This document shows, piece after piece, positions 14,405-21,997 of a DNA stretch of 33,896 nt (position 1 is the stretch's first letter; each line of letters opens with the position of its first letter). A program made the position numbers and the translations under genes. The notes under the pieces were generated by a model. It was not told the origin of the DNA and ran no database searches. It worked only from the letters and a program-made list of their open reading frames with translations. The DNA is from an uncultured Collinsella sp. (GTDB taxonomy: Bacteria; Actinomycetota; Coriobacteriia; Coriobacteriales; Coriobacteriaceae), in the NCBI GenBank assembly GCA_900542965.1, contig UQPY01000022.1, positions 1 to 33,896 on the forward strand. Reading direction: 5' to 3'.

Positions 14405-15847
14405 ATGAAATACCAGAAGCTTTGCGATGAAATCATCACAAAGGTCGGTGGTCGAGACAATGTGTTAGACGTGAGTCACTGCATTACGCGTCTCCGCTTC
14501 CACCTCAAGGATGAATCACTTGCCCAGACCAATGAACTTAAGGCGACGAAGGGCGTCGTTGACGTCATCCAGGCTGGCGGACAGTATCAGGTCGTGATTG
14601 GTGCCACTGTCGAGGCTGTCTACAACGACCTTGTTCAGATTGGCGGGTTCGACACCAAGCCCGCGCTCGATATCGATGAGGGCGACAATGTCAAGAAGGG
14701 CGATCCGTTCTCGCGCCTGCTCGCCATCATTTCCGAGATTCTGCAGCCGGTTCTTGGCGTGCTTATGGCCGGTGGCTTTATCAAGTCGATGCTCGCGCTC
14801 TGCACGGTTGCCGGTTGGCTTGCCAAGGACAGCAATACCTATGTGACGCTCTCGGCAATCGGAGATTCGGTCTTCTATTACTTTCCGCTAATCATTGGCT
14901 GGACGTCGGCCAAGAAGTTCGGACTTAAGCCCGTTATGGGAATGGCGCTCGGTGGTATCCTCGTCTACCCGACGCTCGTTGGCCTTATGGGCGGAGATCC
15001 GCTCTACACGCTCGGCGCCGGCACGGTCTTCGAGTCCAATGTCTACGGTGATATTTTTGGCATCCCGCTGATCATGCAGAATTACTCATCGACGATTCTG
15101 CCTGCGATCTTTATCGTCTGGATTGCCTCCAAGGTACACAAGGCCCTTTCTAACGCGCTGCCCGCGCTTGTGAGCTCGTTCTTCTCCAACATCCTGACGC
15201 TCCTCATTTGCGGCATCCTTGGCCTGCTTGTGGTCGGTCCGGTCATGACGGTCCTCTCCAACATCGTTGCCCAGATCATTCTGATGCTCATCAACTTCCA
15301 ACCCGCCATCGCCGGCTTCGTCATCGGCACGTTCTGGAGCCTGCTTGTCATGTTCGGCCTGCACTGGGGTATCATCCCGCTGTGGTTCCTCGATGTCGCA
15401 ACCTACGGCTATGACCTCATTAACCCGCTCGTGTATGCAGGCGGTTGTGCCATCGCCGGCGCTGTGCTTGGCATGATCATCCGAACCAAGGACTCCGAGG
15501 AAAATGCTGCCGTCAACATTCCCGCCCTTGTCTCTTCGATTTTCGGTGTCAACGAGCCTGCGCTTTACGCCATCTTGCTGCCGCGTAAGCGCCTTATGTG
15601 GGCAACCTTTATTTCCGCTGGTGTAGGCGGCGCCATTGCCGGCCTCATGGGTGCCAAGCTCTATGCCTTCGGCGCCTCCGGCCCGCTCGGTTTCCCGAGC
15701 TTTATTAACCCTGCCGGCATCGACACGGGCTTTATCGGCCTTGTCATCTCCGGTGTGGTCGCTTTCGTTCTGGCTCTTGTCGCCGCTATGGTGATCGGTA
15801 CCAAGAAGGACGAGGGCGGTAAGGCACTCAACATCTCGGTGGACTAG
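14405..15847 (+). CDS. PTS system EIIBC component, sucrose/beta-glucoside/MurNAc-like group
   Basis: A 480-residue sugar permease of the glucose-sucrose PTS superfamily. Residues 1-90 are the EIIB domain with the phosphorylated cysteine Cys26 in SHCITRLRF and the GGQYQVVIG strand. Residues 105-475 are EIIC with about ten membrane helices and the substrate-loop motif GVNEPALYAILLPRK. There is no EIIA domain, so phosphate must come from a separate EIIA, as for MurP, TreB and ScrA. It would import and phosphorylate a sugar; the exact sugar is not readable. The ATG at 14405 has AAAGGAGA just upstream. It is the last gene of the operon and ends at a strong terminator. Its link to two amidase-type proteins makes an N-acylated sugar attractive but unproven. 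Confidence 0.88.
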   Translation: MKYQKLCDEIITKVGGRDNVLDVSHCITRLRFHLKDESLAQTNELKATKGVVDVIQAGGQYQVVIGATVEAVYNDLVQIGGFDTKPALDIDEGDNVKKGDPFSRLLAIISEILQPVLGVLMAGGFIKSMLALCTVAGWLAKDSNTYVTLSAIGDSVFYYFPLIIGWTSAKKFGLKPVMGMALGGILVYPTLVGLMGGDPLYTLGAGTVFESNVYGDIFGIPLIMQNYSSTILPAIFIVWIASKVHKALSNALPALVSSFFSNILTLLICGILGLLVVGPVMTVLSNIVAQIILMLINFQPAIAGFVIGTFWSLLVMFGLHWGIIPLWFLDVATYGYDLINPLVYAGGCAIAGAVLGMIIRTKDSEENAAVNIPALVSSIFGVNEPALYAILLPRKRLMWATFISAGVGGAIAGLMGAKLYAFGASGPLGFPSFINPAGIDTGFIGLVISGVVAFVLALVAAMVIGTKKDEGGKALNISVD

Positions 15848-15867
15848 TCTTTCTGCGCACTTTAACT

Positions 15868-15908
15868 AAATATGCCTCGGACGGCGACGTGCCGCCCGAG
15901 GCATATTT
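15868..15908. terminator. Bidirectional terminator between the PTS gene and lysR
   Basis: AAATATGCCTCGG (15868-15880) pairs with CCGAGGCATATTT (15896-15908), with an inner CGGC/GCCG. T-rich sequence follows on both strands, suiting the convergent genes. Confidence 0.88.
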
Positions 15909-15970
15909 GTATTATGTGCCGTTGTCAGCGTGTTTGCGGACACAGGTCTGCGGTTGTGGAGCAGCGGGGA

Positions 15971-16894
15971 TTATGACGGTCGTGCCGCGGTGGAAGATGT
16001 ACGGTCGCCCTGCAGGAGCTGACGGTAGGGGAGGAAGCCGATGAACGAGACGACCGCCTGCGAGTGCGCGGCGTTCCGCTTGAGGTAGAGCCTGACCTCG
16101 GAGGTCGTCGCGGGCTCAAGCGGCACCAAGGCTACCTTTCCGCTGGTAAGCGATTCCGCCGGCTTGCGCATGAGGAATGAGACACCGGCGCCGCGTGCGA
16201 CAAGAGAGATGATGTTCTCGGCTCGTTTGCCGGTGAACGTAACACGTGGGCCAAATCCAGCTTCGCGACAAAGGGAAAGGACGAGCTCGCTTACGAACGA
16301 GCCTTGGGGAAGCATGAGGAAATTCTCGTCGATAAGGTCGTCTATCTCGACGGTGTCACGTTCGGCGAGTGGATGGTCGAGCGGAAGGACGGCCACGAGC
16401 CGGTCGGTCGTAAAGGGAATCTTTTTGAACTCCGGCTCGATGGCGCCGCTGTCACGGATGAAGGCCAGGTCAATGTCCTCGTGCAGGAGCATGCGCTTGA
16501 GTGTGTCGCCCTCGCCTTCGATGAGCTCGACAGAATATGAGGGGTTCGCCTGCTGAAAATCGATGACGGCGTCCGTAATCCCATAAGGGGCCATAATGGG
16601 GATAGAACCTACGGTGAGGTGCTCGAGCGGCTCACCTGCACCTATTTGAATGGCGGCAAGATAGCGATGCTGAAGCGTCGCAATTTTTTGCGCATAGGGG
16701 AGGAGCGCTTCGCCTTGCGCGGTGAGTGTTACGTGGCGCTGGCTTCGATCGATGAGCTTGCAGCCGAGTTCGTGCTCCATTGCCATGATGTGCTTGGAGA
16801 GGGTTGATTGCGACATGAAAAGCAGTTCCGCCGCATCAAGAAACGTGCGTGACTGCGCTAAGATGGCGAATTCGCCAAAGCGGCTGATATCCAT
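15971..16894 (-). CDS. LysR-family transcriptional regulator at the end of the PTS operon
   Basis: A 307-residue LysR-type regulator. The N-terminal helix-turn-helix spans about residues 3-60 (FLDAAELLFMSQSTLSKHI, MEHELGCKLIDRSQRHV). The effector domain starts near HLTVGSIPIMAPYGI and contains LVARGAGVSFLMRKPAES. GGAGG lies 7 bases ahead of the ATG at 16894. It is convergent with the PTS operon and lies 36 bases after the deformylase-like gene on the same strand, so the two may be cotranscribed. The operator-like dyad at 10668-10684 is a plausible target, which would make this the operon's activator; that is inference, since LysR genes usually sit divergent from their targets. Confidence 0.88.
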   Translation of the reverse strand: MDISRFGEFAILAQSRTFLDAAELLFMSQSTLSKHIMAMEHELGCKLIDRSQRHVTLTAQGEALLPYAQKIATLQHRYLAAIQIGAGEPLEHLTVGSIPIMAPYGITDAVIDFQQANPSYSVELIEGEGDTLKRMLLHEDIDLAFIRDSGAIEPEFKKIPFTTDRLVAVLPLDHPLAERDTVEIDDLIDENFLMLPQGSFVSELVLSLCREAGFGPRVTFTGKRAENIISLVARGAGVSFLMRKPAESLTSGKVALVPLEPATTSEVRLYLKRNAAHSQAVVSFIGFLPYRQLLQGDRTSSTAARPS

Positions 16895-16930
16895 AGGGAG
16901 GCCTCCGGTACCCTCATTTTGGCGGGTGGC

Positions 16931-17341
16931 CTAAACCACGACGCCGTTGCAGTGGTCGATTTCGTGCTGGATGATCTCGGCGGTGTAGCCCGAGAAGTTT
17001 TTGATGCGGTGAACGAAGTTCTCGTCCAAATACTCCACCTTAATGCGGCGATAGCGGGTACAGGGACGCTCGCCGATCAGCGAGAGGCATCCTTCGCTCG
17101 TCTGATAGGCATTGACCTGCTCAAGAATCTGAGGGTTGTACATCAGGAGTGTCCTGTTGCCGTCCTTTACGCAGATGATGCGTTTGCGCACGCCGATCAT
17201 GTTGGCGGCGAGGCCCACGCACTCGTGCTCATGCTCGTGGAGCGTATCCAGGAGGTCCTGCCCGGTCGCGGCATCGTCGGGTCCCGCGTCTTCGGAAGGC
17301 AGGCGCAAAAAGAACTCGGATTTCATGATGGGCTTAATCAT
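16931..17341 (-). CDS. Peptide deformylase-like protein lacking the catalytic Gln
   Basis: A 136-residue deformylase relative, clearly paralogous to the one at 2800-3219 (both start MIK and end a few residues after motif 3). Motif 1 is VGLAANMIGV, with Met48 where deformylases have the oxyanion Gln. Motif 2 is EGCLSL (Cys85). Motif 3 is QHEIDHC (His126, Glu127, His130) and is intact. It may keep some hydrolase activity because metal ligands and Glu are present, but loss of the Gln should impair transition-state binding. The start at 17341 is set by GAGGAG seven to ten bases upstream; a longer open frame to 17671 would run into the divergent exporter gene and is not protein-like. It lies upstream of the lysR gene, probably in one transcript. 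Confidence 0.83.
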   Translation of the reverse strand: MIKPIMKSEFFLRLPSEDAGPDDAATGQDLLDTLHEHEHECVGLAANMIGVRKRIICVKDGNRTLLMYNPQILEQVNAYQTSEGCLSLIGERPCTRYRRIKVEYLDENFVHRIKNFSGYTAEIIQHEIDHCNGVVV

Positions 17342-17545
17342 GGCGGGCTCCTCATGTCTTATGCTTTCGTGGACTTTTAATAATAGCGCGGAAGGAAAGC
17401 TGCGCGACCGCGTTACAATCTTTCGATGTTGGACCATGTTGTCAGATTCGTCGTATACGGCGTCTGGCGTAAGTCTAGGGCTCATTTTCGCCCTGGACCG
17501 TTCCTCTGGGGCGATGCGATTGTCGTTCCAAGAGGAAGGAAATGC

Positions 17546-18961
17546 ATGGGGAGCAAATCTCAGCAACAAGTTCAAGTAACGCCGTCGGCCACTGCGGCGA
17601 TTCTCGTCGTAATGTATATTGCTGCCTTTGTTGCCGCGTTTAACGAGAACATCATTAACGTGGCGCTGCACGACATTATGGCGGCCTTTTCGGTGAGTGC
17701 CACCACGGCGCAGTGGCTCGTTTCGGGCTACATGATCGTGACGTCGATCTTTACGGCCATTATGGCCTTTCTGTCCGGCCGTTTCTCGACGCGCAAGCTG
17801 CTGTTTTTCGCATGCGGATGCATGGTCGCCGGCGAAGTCCTGTGCCTGGTCGCTCCGTCGTTTAGCGTTTTGCTGCCAAGTCGTATTTTGCAGGCTGCGG
17901 GATCGGGCATCTTGTTCCCGCTCATGATGAACGTGGTGCTGTCTTGCGCCCCGCGCGAGAAGCTCGGTCTGTATCTGAGCCTGGGCGGCGCCTGCATTAC
18001 GCTAGGGCCGGCGTTTGGACCCGTGATCAGCGGTCTAATGTGCACGTTATTTGGCTGGAGGGCGGTGTTCGTAGTGCCGCTGGTGGGCGGTATTGCGGTC
18101 GCTGCGGCGGGCGTAAAGCTCGTTCAGAATGTCGGAGAGCGCTCGAACACCACGCTTGATATTCTGTCGGTTGTTTTGCTCGCCGCCGGCATTACGGCAT
18201 TTGTGTATTCCGTAGGCGAGTTCTCGACCAATCTGACCACCGGCATCGCGACGCTCTTCGCCGCCGTTGTGCTGCTCGGCCTGTTTGCGGCCCGTCAGCT
18301 CAAGCTCGAGCATCCGGTGCTTAACGTGCGTCCCATGGCGAGCGTTCGCTTTTGGCCTGCGTGCCTGCTTGTGGTGGTGTCGATGATGACGACGTTCTCG
18401 ATGAGTGTTTTGTTGCCGCTCTATTTTGAAGGTGCCTACGGCATGACCGCACTTGTTGCGGGCCTGCTCATTTTGCCGGCGATTGCCTGCAACGCCGTGA
18501 CCTCGATTGTGGGCGGACGCGTGATGGACGCCCGTGGCGCATGGCCGCTGCTGCCGGTCGGCTTTGCCCTGATTGCCGTGGGACAGATTGCAATCTCGAT
18601 GACGGCGGCAAGCATGAACATCGGCGTTGTCGTGGCGCTGACCGTTGTGGTGTATGCCGGAGTCGGCCTGGTGCTGAGTCCCTCGCAGACGGCCGGCTTG
18701 GAGACGCTGCCTGCCGCTGAGCATCCTCACGGAACGGCATTGCTCAACACGTGGAACATGATTGCCGCATCGTTTGGCCCGTCGCTGTTTATCGGCCTGC
18801 TCTCGAGTTCTGCCGCGACCGCCGGCGCCGCTGGCGCTGCGTCCGACGTTGCCCAGGCGATTGGATTTGCAGCTGCCGTGCGTGTGGCGGCTGTAATTGC
18901 CGTGGTCGGGTTCGCGACGTCGCTGGTGTACGCTCGTCGCGAGTCGCACATGTCGCATTAA
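17546..18961 (+). CDS. MFS transporter, DHA2 (14-TM) drug exporter family
   Basis: A 471-residue major facilitator with about 14 hydrophobic segments, resembling EmrB/QacA proteins. Helix 1 has NENIINVALHDI, followed by TTAQWLVSGYMIVTSI, the motif A region LSGRFSTRKLLFF, and the motif C-like stretch GGACITLGPAFGPVISG, which marks drug:proton antiporters. The ATG at 17546 has AGAGGAAGGA just upstream; an open frame from 17426 adds 40 non-hydrophobic residues and is unlikely. It is divergent from the deformylase-like gene with a 200-base gap and no linked regulator. Substrates are unknown: antimicrobials, bile acids or metabolites are all possible for the family. Confidence 0.88.
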   Translation: MGSKSQQQVQVTPSATAAILVVMYIAAFVAAFNENIINVALHDIMAAFSVSATTAQWLVSGYMIVTSIFTAIMAFLSGRFSTRKLLFFACGCMVAGEVLCLVAPSFSVLLPSRILQAAGSGILFPLMMNVVLSCAPREKLGLYLSLGGACITLGPAFGPVISGLMCTLFGWRAVFVVPLVGGIAVAAAGVKLVQNVGERSNTTLDILSVVLLAAGITAFVYSVGEFSTNLTTGIATLFAAVVLLGLFAARQLKLEHPVLNVRPMASVRFWPACLLVVVSMMTTFSMSVLLPLYFEGAYGMTALVAGLLILPAIACNAVTSIVGGRVMDARGAWPLLPVGFALIAVGQIAISMTAASMNIGVVVALTVVVYAGVGLVLSPSQTAGLETLPAAEHPHGTALLNTWNMIAASFGPSLFIGLLSSSAATAGAAGAASDVAQAIGFAAAVRVAAVIAVVGFATSLVYARRESHMSH

Positions 18962-19113
18962 TGTGTGCACATAGATTCTGCAGCTAGATTGGATGGCGAC
19001 ACCATAAACTAATGGACGTTTTGCCGAGAGGCATGAATGTTTAAAGCGCAAAGAGTGCGCGACGGGCCCCGCGAATGGGGCGATGATGCCCGAGAGGGCC
19101 AAGAAGGAGTCTC

Positions 19114-20025
19114 ATGTCCGAGAACGAAGAGATCATGAACGAGACCGAGAACGAGACCGTGGCTGCCGAGGTCGAGGCAGTCGAGACCGTGGAGACCGAA
19201 GCTGCCGAGGTTGAGGCTGCTGACGAGGTTTCCGCCGAGGAGGAGGCCGAGGTTGTCGAGGCCGCCGCTGATTACGATGACGAAGAGCTGATGGACAAGA
19301 TGCAGAAGGCCGCCCGCCTGCTGCGTAGCCGTCGCTTTGCTATTTCCAAGGAGGAGGAGGCCAAGGCCGAGCGCATGGCGAACATCGAGCGCGCCATCAA
19401 GCTTCTTGACCTCAAGCCCAAGATGGAGCAGAAGGAAATGTCCGACCTGCTGGGCATGCGCCTTCGTGAGCTCGATGGTCTGATGGCCGAGGCCGAGGCT
19501 GCCGATCTGGTCGGCCGCATCGACGACGCCGAGGGCGATATGCGCAAGATCGTCGTCTTCGCTGCCGAGGATGCCGCTGAGGGCCTGGTCGAGCTTGCCA
19601 ACAAGAAGGAGAAGCTTCTGCCCGAGCTTTCTTACGAGGAGGCCACCGAGCTGATGGCCGCTCTCGATAAGGTTATCGCTCCGCTCGTCGCCATGGGCCT
19701 GGACGAGGACCGCGGTCCTCGCGGCGGCCGTGACGAGCGCGGTGGCCGTGGCGGTGACCGCGGCCGTCGCGGCGGCTTTGGCGATCGCGGTGGCCGTGGC
19801 GGTGACCGCGGCGGTCGCGGTGGCGATCGCGGTGGCCGTGGCGGCTTTGGCGACCGTGGCGGCGACCGTGGCGGTCGCGGCGGCTTTGGCGGCAACCGTG
19901 GTGGCTATGGCGATCGCGGTGGCAGCCGTGGCGGCTTCGGCGGCAACCGTGGTAACGACCGCGGCGGTCGCGGTGGCGATCGTGGCGGCCGCAACGGCGG
20001 CGGCTTCCGCGGCAACCGCTTCTAA
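19114..20025 (+). CDS. Acidic, winged-helix-like protein with long RGG tail
   Basis: A 303-residue three-part protein that I do not recognise as a named family. Residues 1-60 are almost all Glu, Ala, Val and Thr, strongly acidic and probably disordered. Residues 65-195 are helical and contain KEMSDLLGMRLRELDGLMAE, then ADLVGRIDDAEGDMRKIVVF, a pattern like the recognition helix and wing of MarR-type winged helices. Residues 199-303 are a repeat of RGG, DRGG and GGFG units, typical of RNA-binding, phase-separating tails. AAGGAG lies four bases ahead of the ATG. The leader (18962-19113) can form GC hairpins. It probably binds nucleic acid, perhaps RNA or the ribosome in stress or cold; this is inference. 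It is monocistronic, followed by a 12-bp perfect hairpin. Confidence 0.8.
   Translation: MSENEEIMNETENETVAAEVEAVETVETEAAEVEAADEVSAEEEAEVVEAAADYDDEELMDKMQKAARLLRSRRFAISKEEEAKAERMANIERAIKLLDLKPKMEQKEMSDLLGMRLRELDGLMAEAEAADLVGRIDDAEGDMRKIVVFAAEDAAEGLVELANKKEKLLPELSYEEATELMAALDKVIAPLVAMGLDEDRGPRGGRDERGGRGGDRGRRGGFGDRGGRGGDRGGRGGDRGGRGGFGDRGGDRGGRGGFGGNRGGYGDRGGSRGGFGGNRGNDRGGRGGDRGGRNGGGFRGNRF
19714..20010 (+). repeat. RGG/GGFG-coding repeat region
   Basis: About 300 bases of imperfect repeats built from CGTGGCGGT, GACCGCGGC and GGCGGCTTTGGC units encode the C-terminal tail. Third positions vary while Arg and Gly are kept, so the repeat is held at protein level rather than being a recent DNA duplication. 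Confidence 0.8.
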
Positions 20026-20028
20026 TTA

Positions 20029-20055
20029 GTTACGCGGTTCTACGAACCGCGTAAC
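20029..20055 (+). terminator. Hairpin after the RGG protein gene
   Basis: GTTACGCGGTTC (20029-20040) pairs perfectly with GAACCGCGTAAC (20044-20055) around a 3-base loop. No T run follows, so termination may be completed by the larger hairpin just downstream. Confidence 0.55.
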
Positions 20056-20068
20056 CAGTTGACGCTGC

Positions 20069-20168
20069 AAACGCCCCTAAGCGGCAATCTGACGTTCAAT
20101 TTCAAGGGCGCGACCATAAGGTCAGCGCCCTTTCATTTCACGTCACCTTGCTCGCTTAGGGGCGTTTT
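20069..20168. repeat. Long nested hairpin / structured element, copy 2
   Basis: Four coaxial helices: AAACGCCCCTAAGCG (20069-20083) with CGCTTAGGGGCGTTT (20153-20167); GCAA (20084-20087) with TTGC (20148-20151); a TC/CC mismatch; TGACGT (20090-20095) with ACGTCA (20140-20145); and an inner AAGGGCGC-GACC with GGTC-GCGCCCTT (20104-20132). A fourth T follows. The GCAA-TC-TG / CA-CC-TTGC module also occurs in the element at 3217-3319, in reversed order. It could serve as a terminator for the RGG gene as well as being a mobile or RNA element. Confidence 0.7.
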
Positions 20169-20217
20169 CGCTGACTTATGCTCAACCTGCGGCGTTGTCT
20201 TGCTCCGGGGGTGGCAG

Positions 20218-20321
20218 TTGGGGACGTTCCTTTTCTGCCGGTAGTTTGGGACACTCCTTGTCAGGTAGTCATTGGGGACGTTCTTGTTTGACTAGTCGTT
20301 TAAGAACGTCCCCAACGACTA
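20218..20321. repeat. REP-like GGGGACGTTC repeats
   Basis: TTGGGGACGTTCC (20218-20230), TTGGGACACTCC (about 20246-20257) and TTGGGGACGTTCTT (20272-20285) are related direct copies. The last pairs perfectly with AAGAACGTCCCCAA (20302-20315), extended by TAGTC/GACTA (20266-20270/20317-20321). Such motifs are typical of scattered REP-type palindromes mobilised by Y1 transposases; none is encoded here. Confidence 0.65.
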
Positions 20322-20329
20322 CATAGCAT

Positions 20330-20398
20330 GAGAGTGGATAATCTCCCGGTTTGAGTCTGCATTCAAGCTCAAAGTGGGAGATTATCCACTCTCGTTTT
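20330..20398. terminator. 18-bp perfect hairpin beyond pdxT
   Basis: GAGAGTGGATAATCTCCC (20330-20347) pairs perfectly with GGGAGATTATCCACTCTC (20376-20393), with an inner TTTGAG/CTCAAA. A T run (20395-20399) follows on the plus strand. It lies just past the pdxT stop codon and probably also blocks pdxT read-through, although the minus strand lacks a T run. Confidence 0.65.
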
Positions 20399-20406
20399 TG
20401 TTCTAC

Positions 20407-20994
20407 CTACATTTGTAGGAACAGTTCGTGGAGGCGGGTGTCTTCATCGAGTTCGGGGTGGAAGGTTACGCCGAGCTGGTTGCCCTGGCGGGCGGCGACG
20501 ATGCGGCCATCGACCTCTGCCAAGGCCTTGGCGTCGCCGTGGACCTCGACGATGCGGGGCGCGCGGATAAATGTCAGCGGCACTTCACCGTCGATGCCGT
20601 CTACCTGTCCCTTGGTGCGAAAACTGCCGAGCTGTCTGCCATAGGCATTGCGCTCAACGAGCACATCCATGGTTGCCAAACGCGGCGTGCCCTTATCGTC
20701 ATGAGCGGCAAGGTCGTGAGCCAGCAGAATCAGGCCGGCGCAGGTGCCCAGGACGGGCATGCCTTCAGCGATACGGGTACGAAGCTCCTCGAGCATGCCC
20801 AACTCATCAAGCAGTTTCCCTTGAACGGTAGACTCGCCGCCGGGAAGTACCAGACGGTCAAAGTTCTGCTTCAAATCAGCCGCCTGCCTCAGCTCAATAC
20901 AGCGTGCGCCCAGCTCAGATAGCCTTGCCTCATGCTCGGCAAAAGCGCCTTGGACCGCCAGCACGGCAACCGTTTGGTGTGCATAATCGCTCAT
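20407..20994 (-). CDS. pdxT: Pyridoxal 5'-phosphate synthase glutaminase subunit PdxT
   Basis: A class I glutamine amidotransferase of 195 residues that frees ammonia from glutamine and passes it to PdxS. The catalytic triad is visible: Cys85 in GTCAGLILLA, and His179 with Glu181 in FHPEL. The oxyanion motif PGGEST is at 51-56 and the family pattern AVQGAFAEH is near the N-terminus. The ATG at 20994 is preceded by AAAGGA. It lies 20 bases after pdxS and is cotranscribed with it, the standard arrangement of the ribose-5-phosphate-dependent vitamin B6 pathway. Confidence 0.95.
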   Translation of the reverse strand: MSDYAHQTVAVLAVQGAFAEHEARLSELGARCIELRQAADLKQNFDRLVLPGGESTVQGKLLDELGMLEELRTRIAEGMPVLGTCAGLILLAHDLAAHDDKGTPRLATMDVLVERNAYGRQLGSFRTKGQVDGIDGEVPLTFIRAPRIVEVHGDAKALAEVDGRIVAARQGNQLGVTFHPELDEDTRLHELFLQM

Positions 20995-21014
20995 GTGCGA
21001 TCCTTTCTGCTGGA

Positions 21015-21905
21015 CTAGCGCCCGCGCTCTTCCATGATAATCTCGATCTCGTCGGCGTTGATGCCCACCATAGCCTCGCCCAGGTCCTCCGAAAGCTCGG
21101 CGATGAGCTTGGCGTCGGTGAAGTTTGCCACGGCCTTGACGATGGCGGCGGCGCGCTTGGCGGGGTCGCCGCTCTTAAAGATGCCCGAGCCAACAAAGAC
21201 GCCCTCGGCGCCCAGCTGCATCATCAGCGCGGCGTCGGCGGGGGTCGCGACTCCGCCGGCGGCAAAGTTTACGACGGGGAGCTTGCCCGTGGCATGGACC
21301 TCGCGCACCAGCTCGACCGGAACCTGCAGCTGCTTGGCTGCCTCAAAGAGCTCGTCGTCGCGCAGAGCAACAACGTCGCGGATCTGCTTTTGGATCTTGC
21401 GCATATGGCGCACGGCCTGAACGACGTCGCCCGTGCCCGGCTCGCCCTTGGTGCGAATCATCGTGGCGCCCTCAGCAACACGGCGCAACGCCTCGCCCAG
21501 ATCGCGGGCGCCGCAGACAAACGGCACGTCAAACTGGGTCTTGTCGATGTGATAGACATCATCGGCGGGGGAGAGGACCTCGGACTCATCGATGTAATCG
21601 ATCTCGATGGCCTGCAGGACCTGCGCCTCGACAATGTGACCGATGCGACACTTGGCCATAACGGGGATGGAGACGGCCTCCTGGATGCCCTTGATCATCT
21701 TGGGGTCGCTCATGCGCGAGACGCCGCCGGCGGCGCGGATGTCGGCCGGGATGCGCTCGAGCGCCATGACGGCGCAGGCGCCCGCCTCCTCGGCGATGCG
21801 TGCCTGCTCGGGCGTGGTGACGTCCATGATGACGCCGCCCTTGAGCATCTGCGCGAGCTCGCGATTGAGTTTGACGCGATCGGCCTTGCTGGTCTGTTCT
21901 GCCAT
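21015..21905 (-). CDS. pdxS: Pyridoxal 5'-phosphate synthase subunit PdxS
   Basis: A 296-residue TIM-barrel synthase that builds PLP from ribose 5-phosphate, glyceraldehyde 3-phosphate and PdxT-derived ammonia. The protein is highly conserved: KGGVIMDVTTPEQARIAEEA, ALERIPADIRAAGGVSRMSDP, PVMAKCRIGH (first catalytic Lys), MIRTKGEPGTG (second Lys), and NFAAGGVATPADAALMMQLG. The ATG at 21905 has AAGGGAG five bases upstream; a frame to 21947 has no ribosome site. It is first in the pdxS-pdxT operon and divergent from pdxR. Confidence 0.97.
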   Translation of the reverse strand: MAEQTSKADRVKLNRELAQMLKGGVIMDVTTPEQARIAEEAGACAVMALERIPADIRAAGGVSRMSDPKMIKGIQEAVSIPVMAKCRIGHIVEAQVLQAIEIDYIDESEVLSPADDVYHIDKTQFDVPFVCGARDLGEALRRVAEGATMIRTKGEPGTGDVVQAVRHMRKIQKQIRDVVALRDDELFEAAKQLQVPVELVREVHATGKLPVVNFAAGGVATPADAALMMQLGAEGVFVGSGIFKSGDPAKRAAAIVKAVANFTDAKLIAELSEDLGEAMVGINADEIEIIMEERGR

Positions 21906-21997
21906 GGTTGCTCCCTTGGTTGGCATGTACATTGCTTGACGGAACATCCTATCGGGGAGCTGGGTATGGCGAAATACTCAGTTTTCGAGATAATAAC

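Noticed and set aside
17342..17671. N-terminal extension of the second deformylase-like gene
   Set aside because: It runs through the divergent promoter region into the exporter gene; the AGGAG-preceded ATG at 17341 matches the paralog's start.
18962..19113. tRNA or small RNA gene in the leader of the RGG protein
   Set aside because: Only short GC hairpins; no cloverleaf or T-loop motif.
19714..20010. Possible CRISPR or tandem satellite in the RGG-coding region
   Set aside because: Units are variable, 9-30 bases, in frame and without spacers; they encode a protein tail.
19730..20029. Ala/Val repeat frame overlapping the RGG tail
   Set aside because: Frame-shifted reading of the RGG repeat; no ribosome site.
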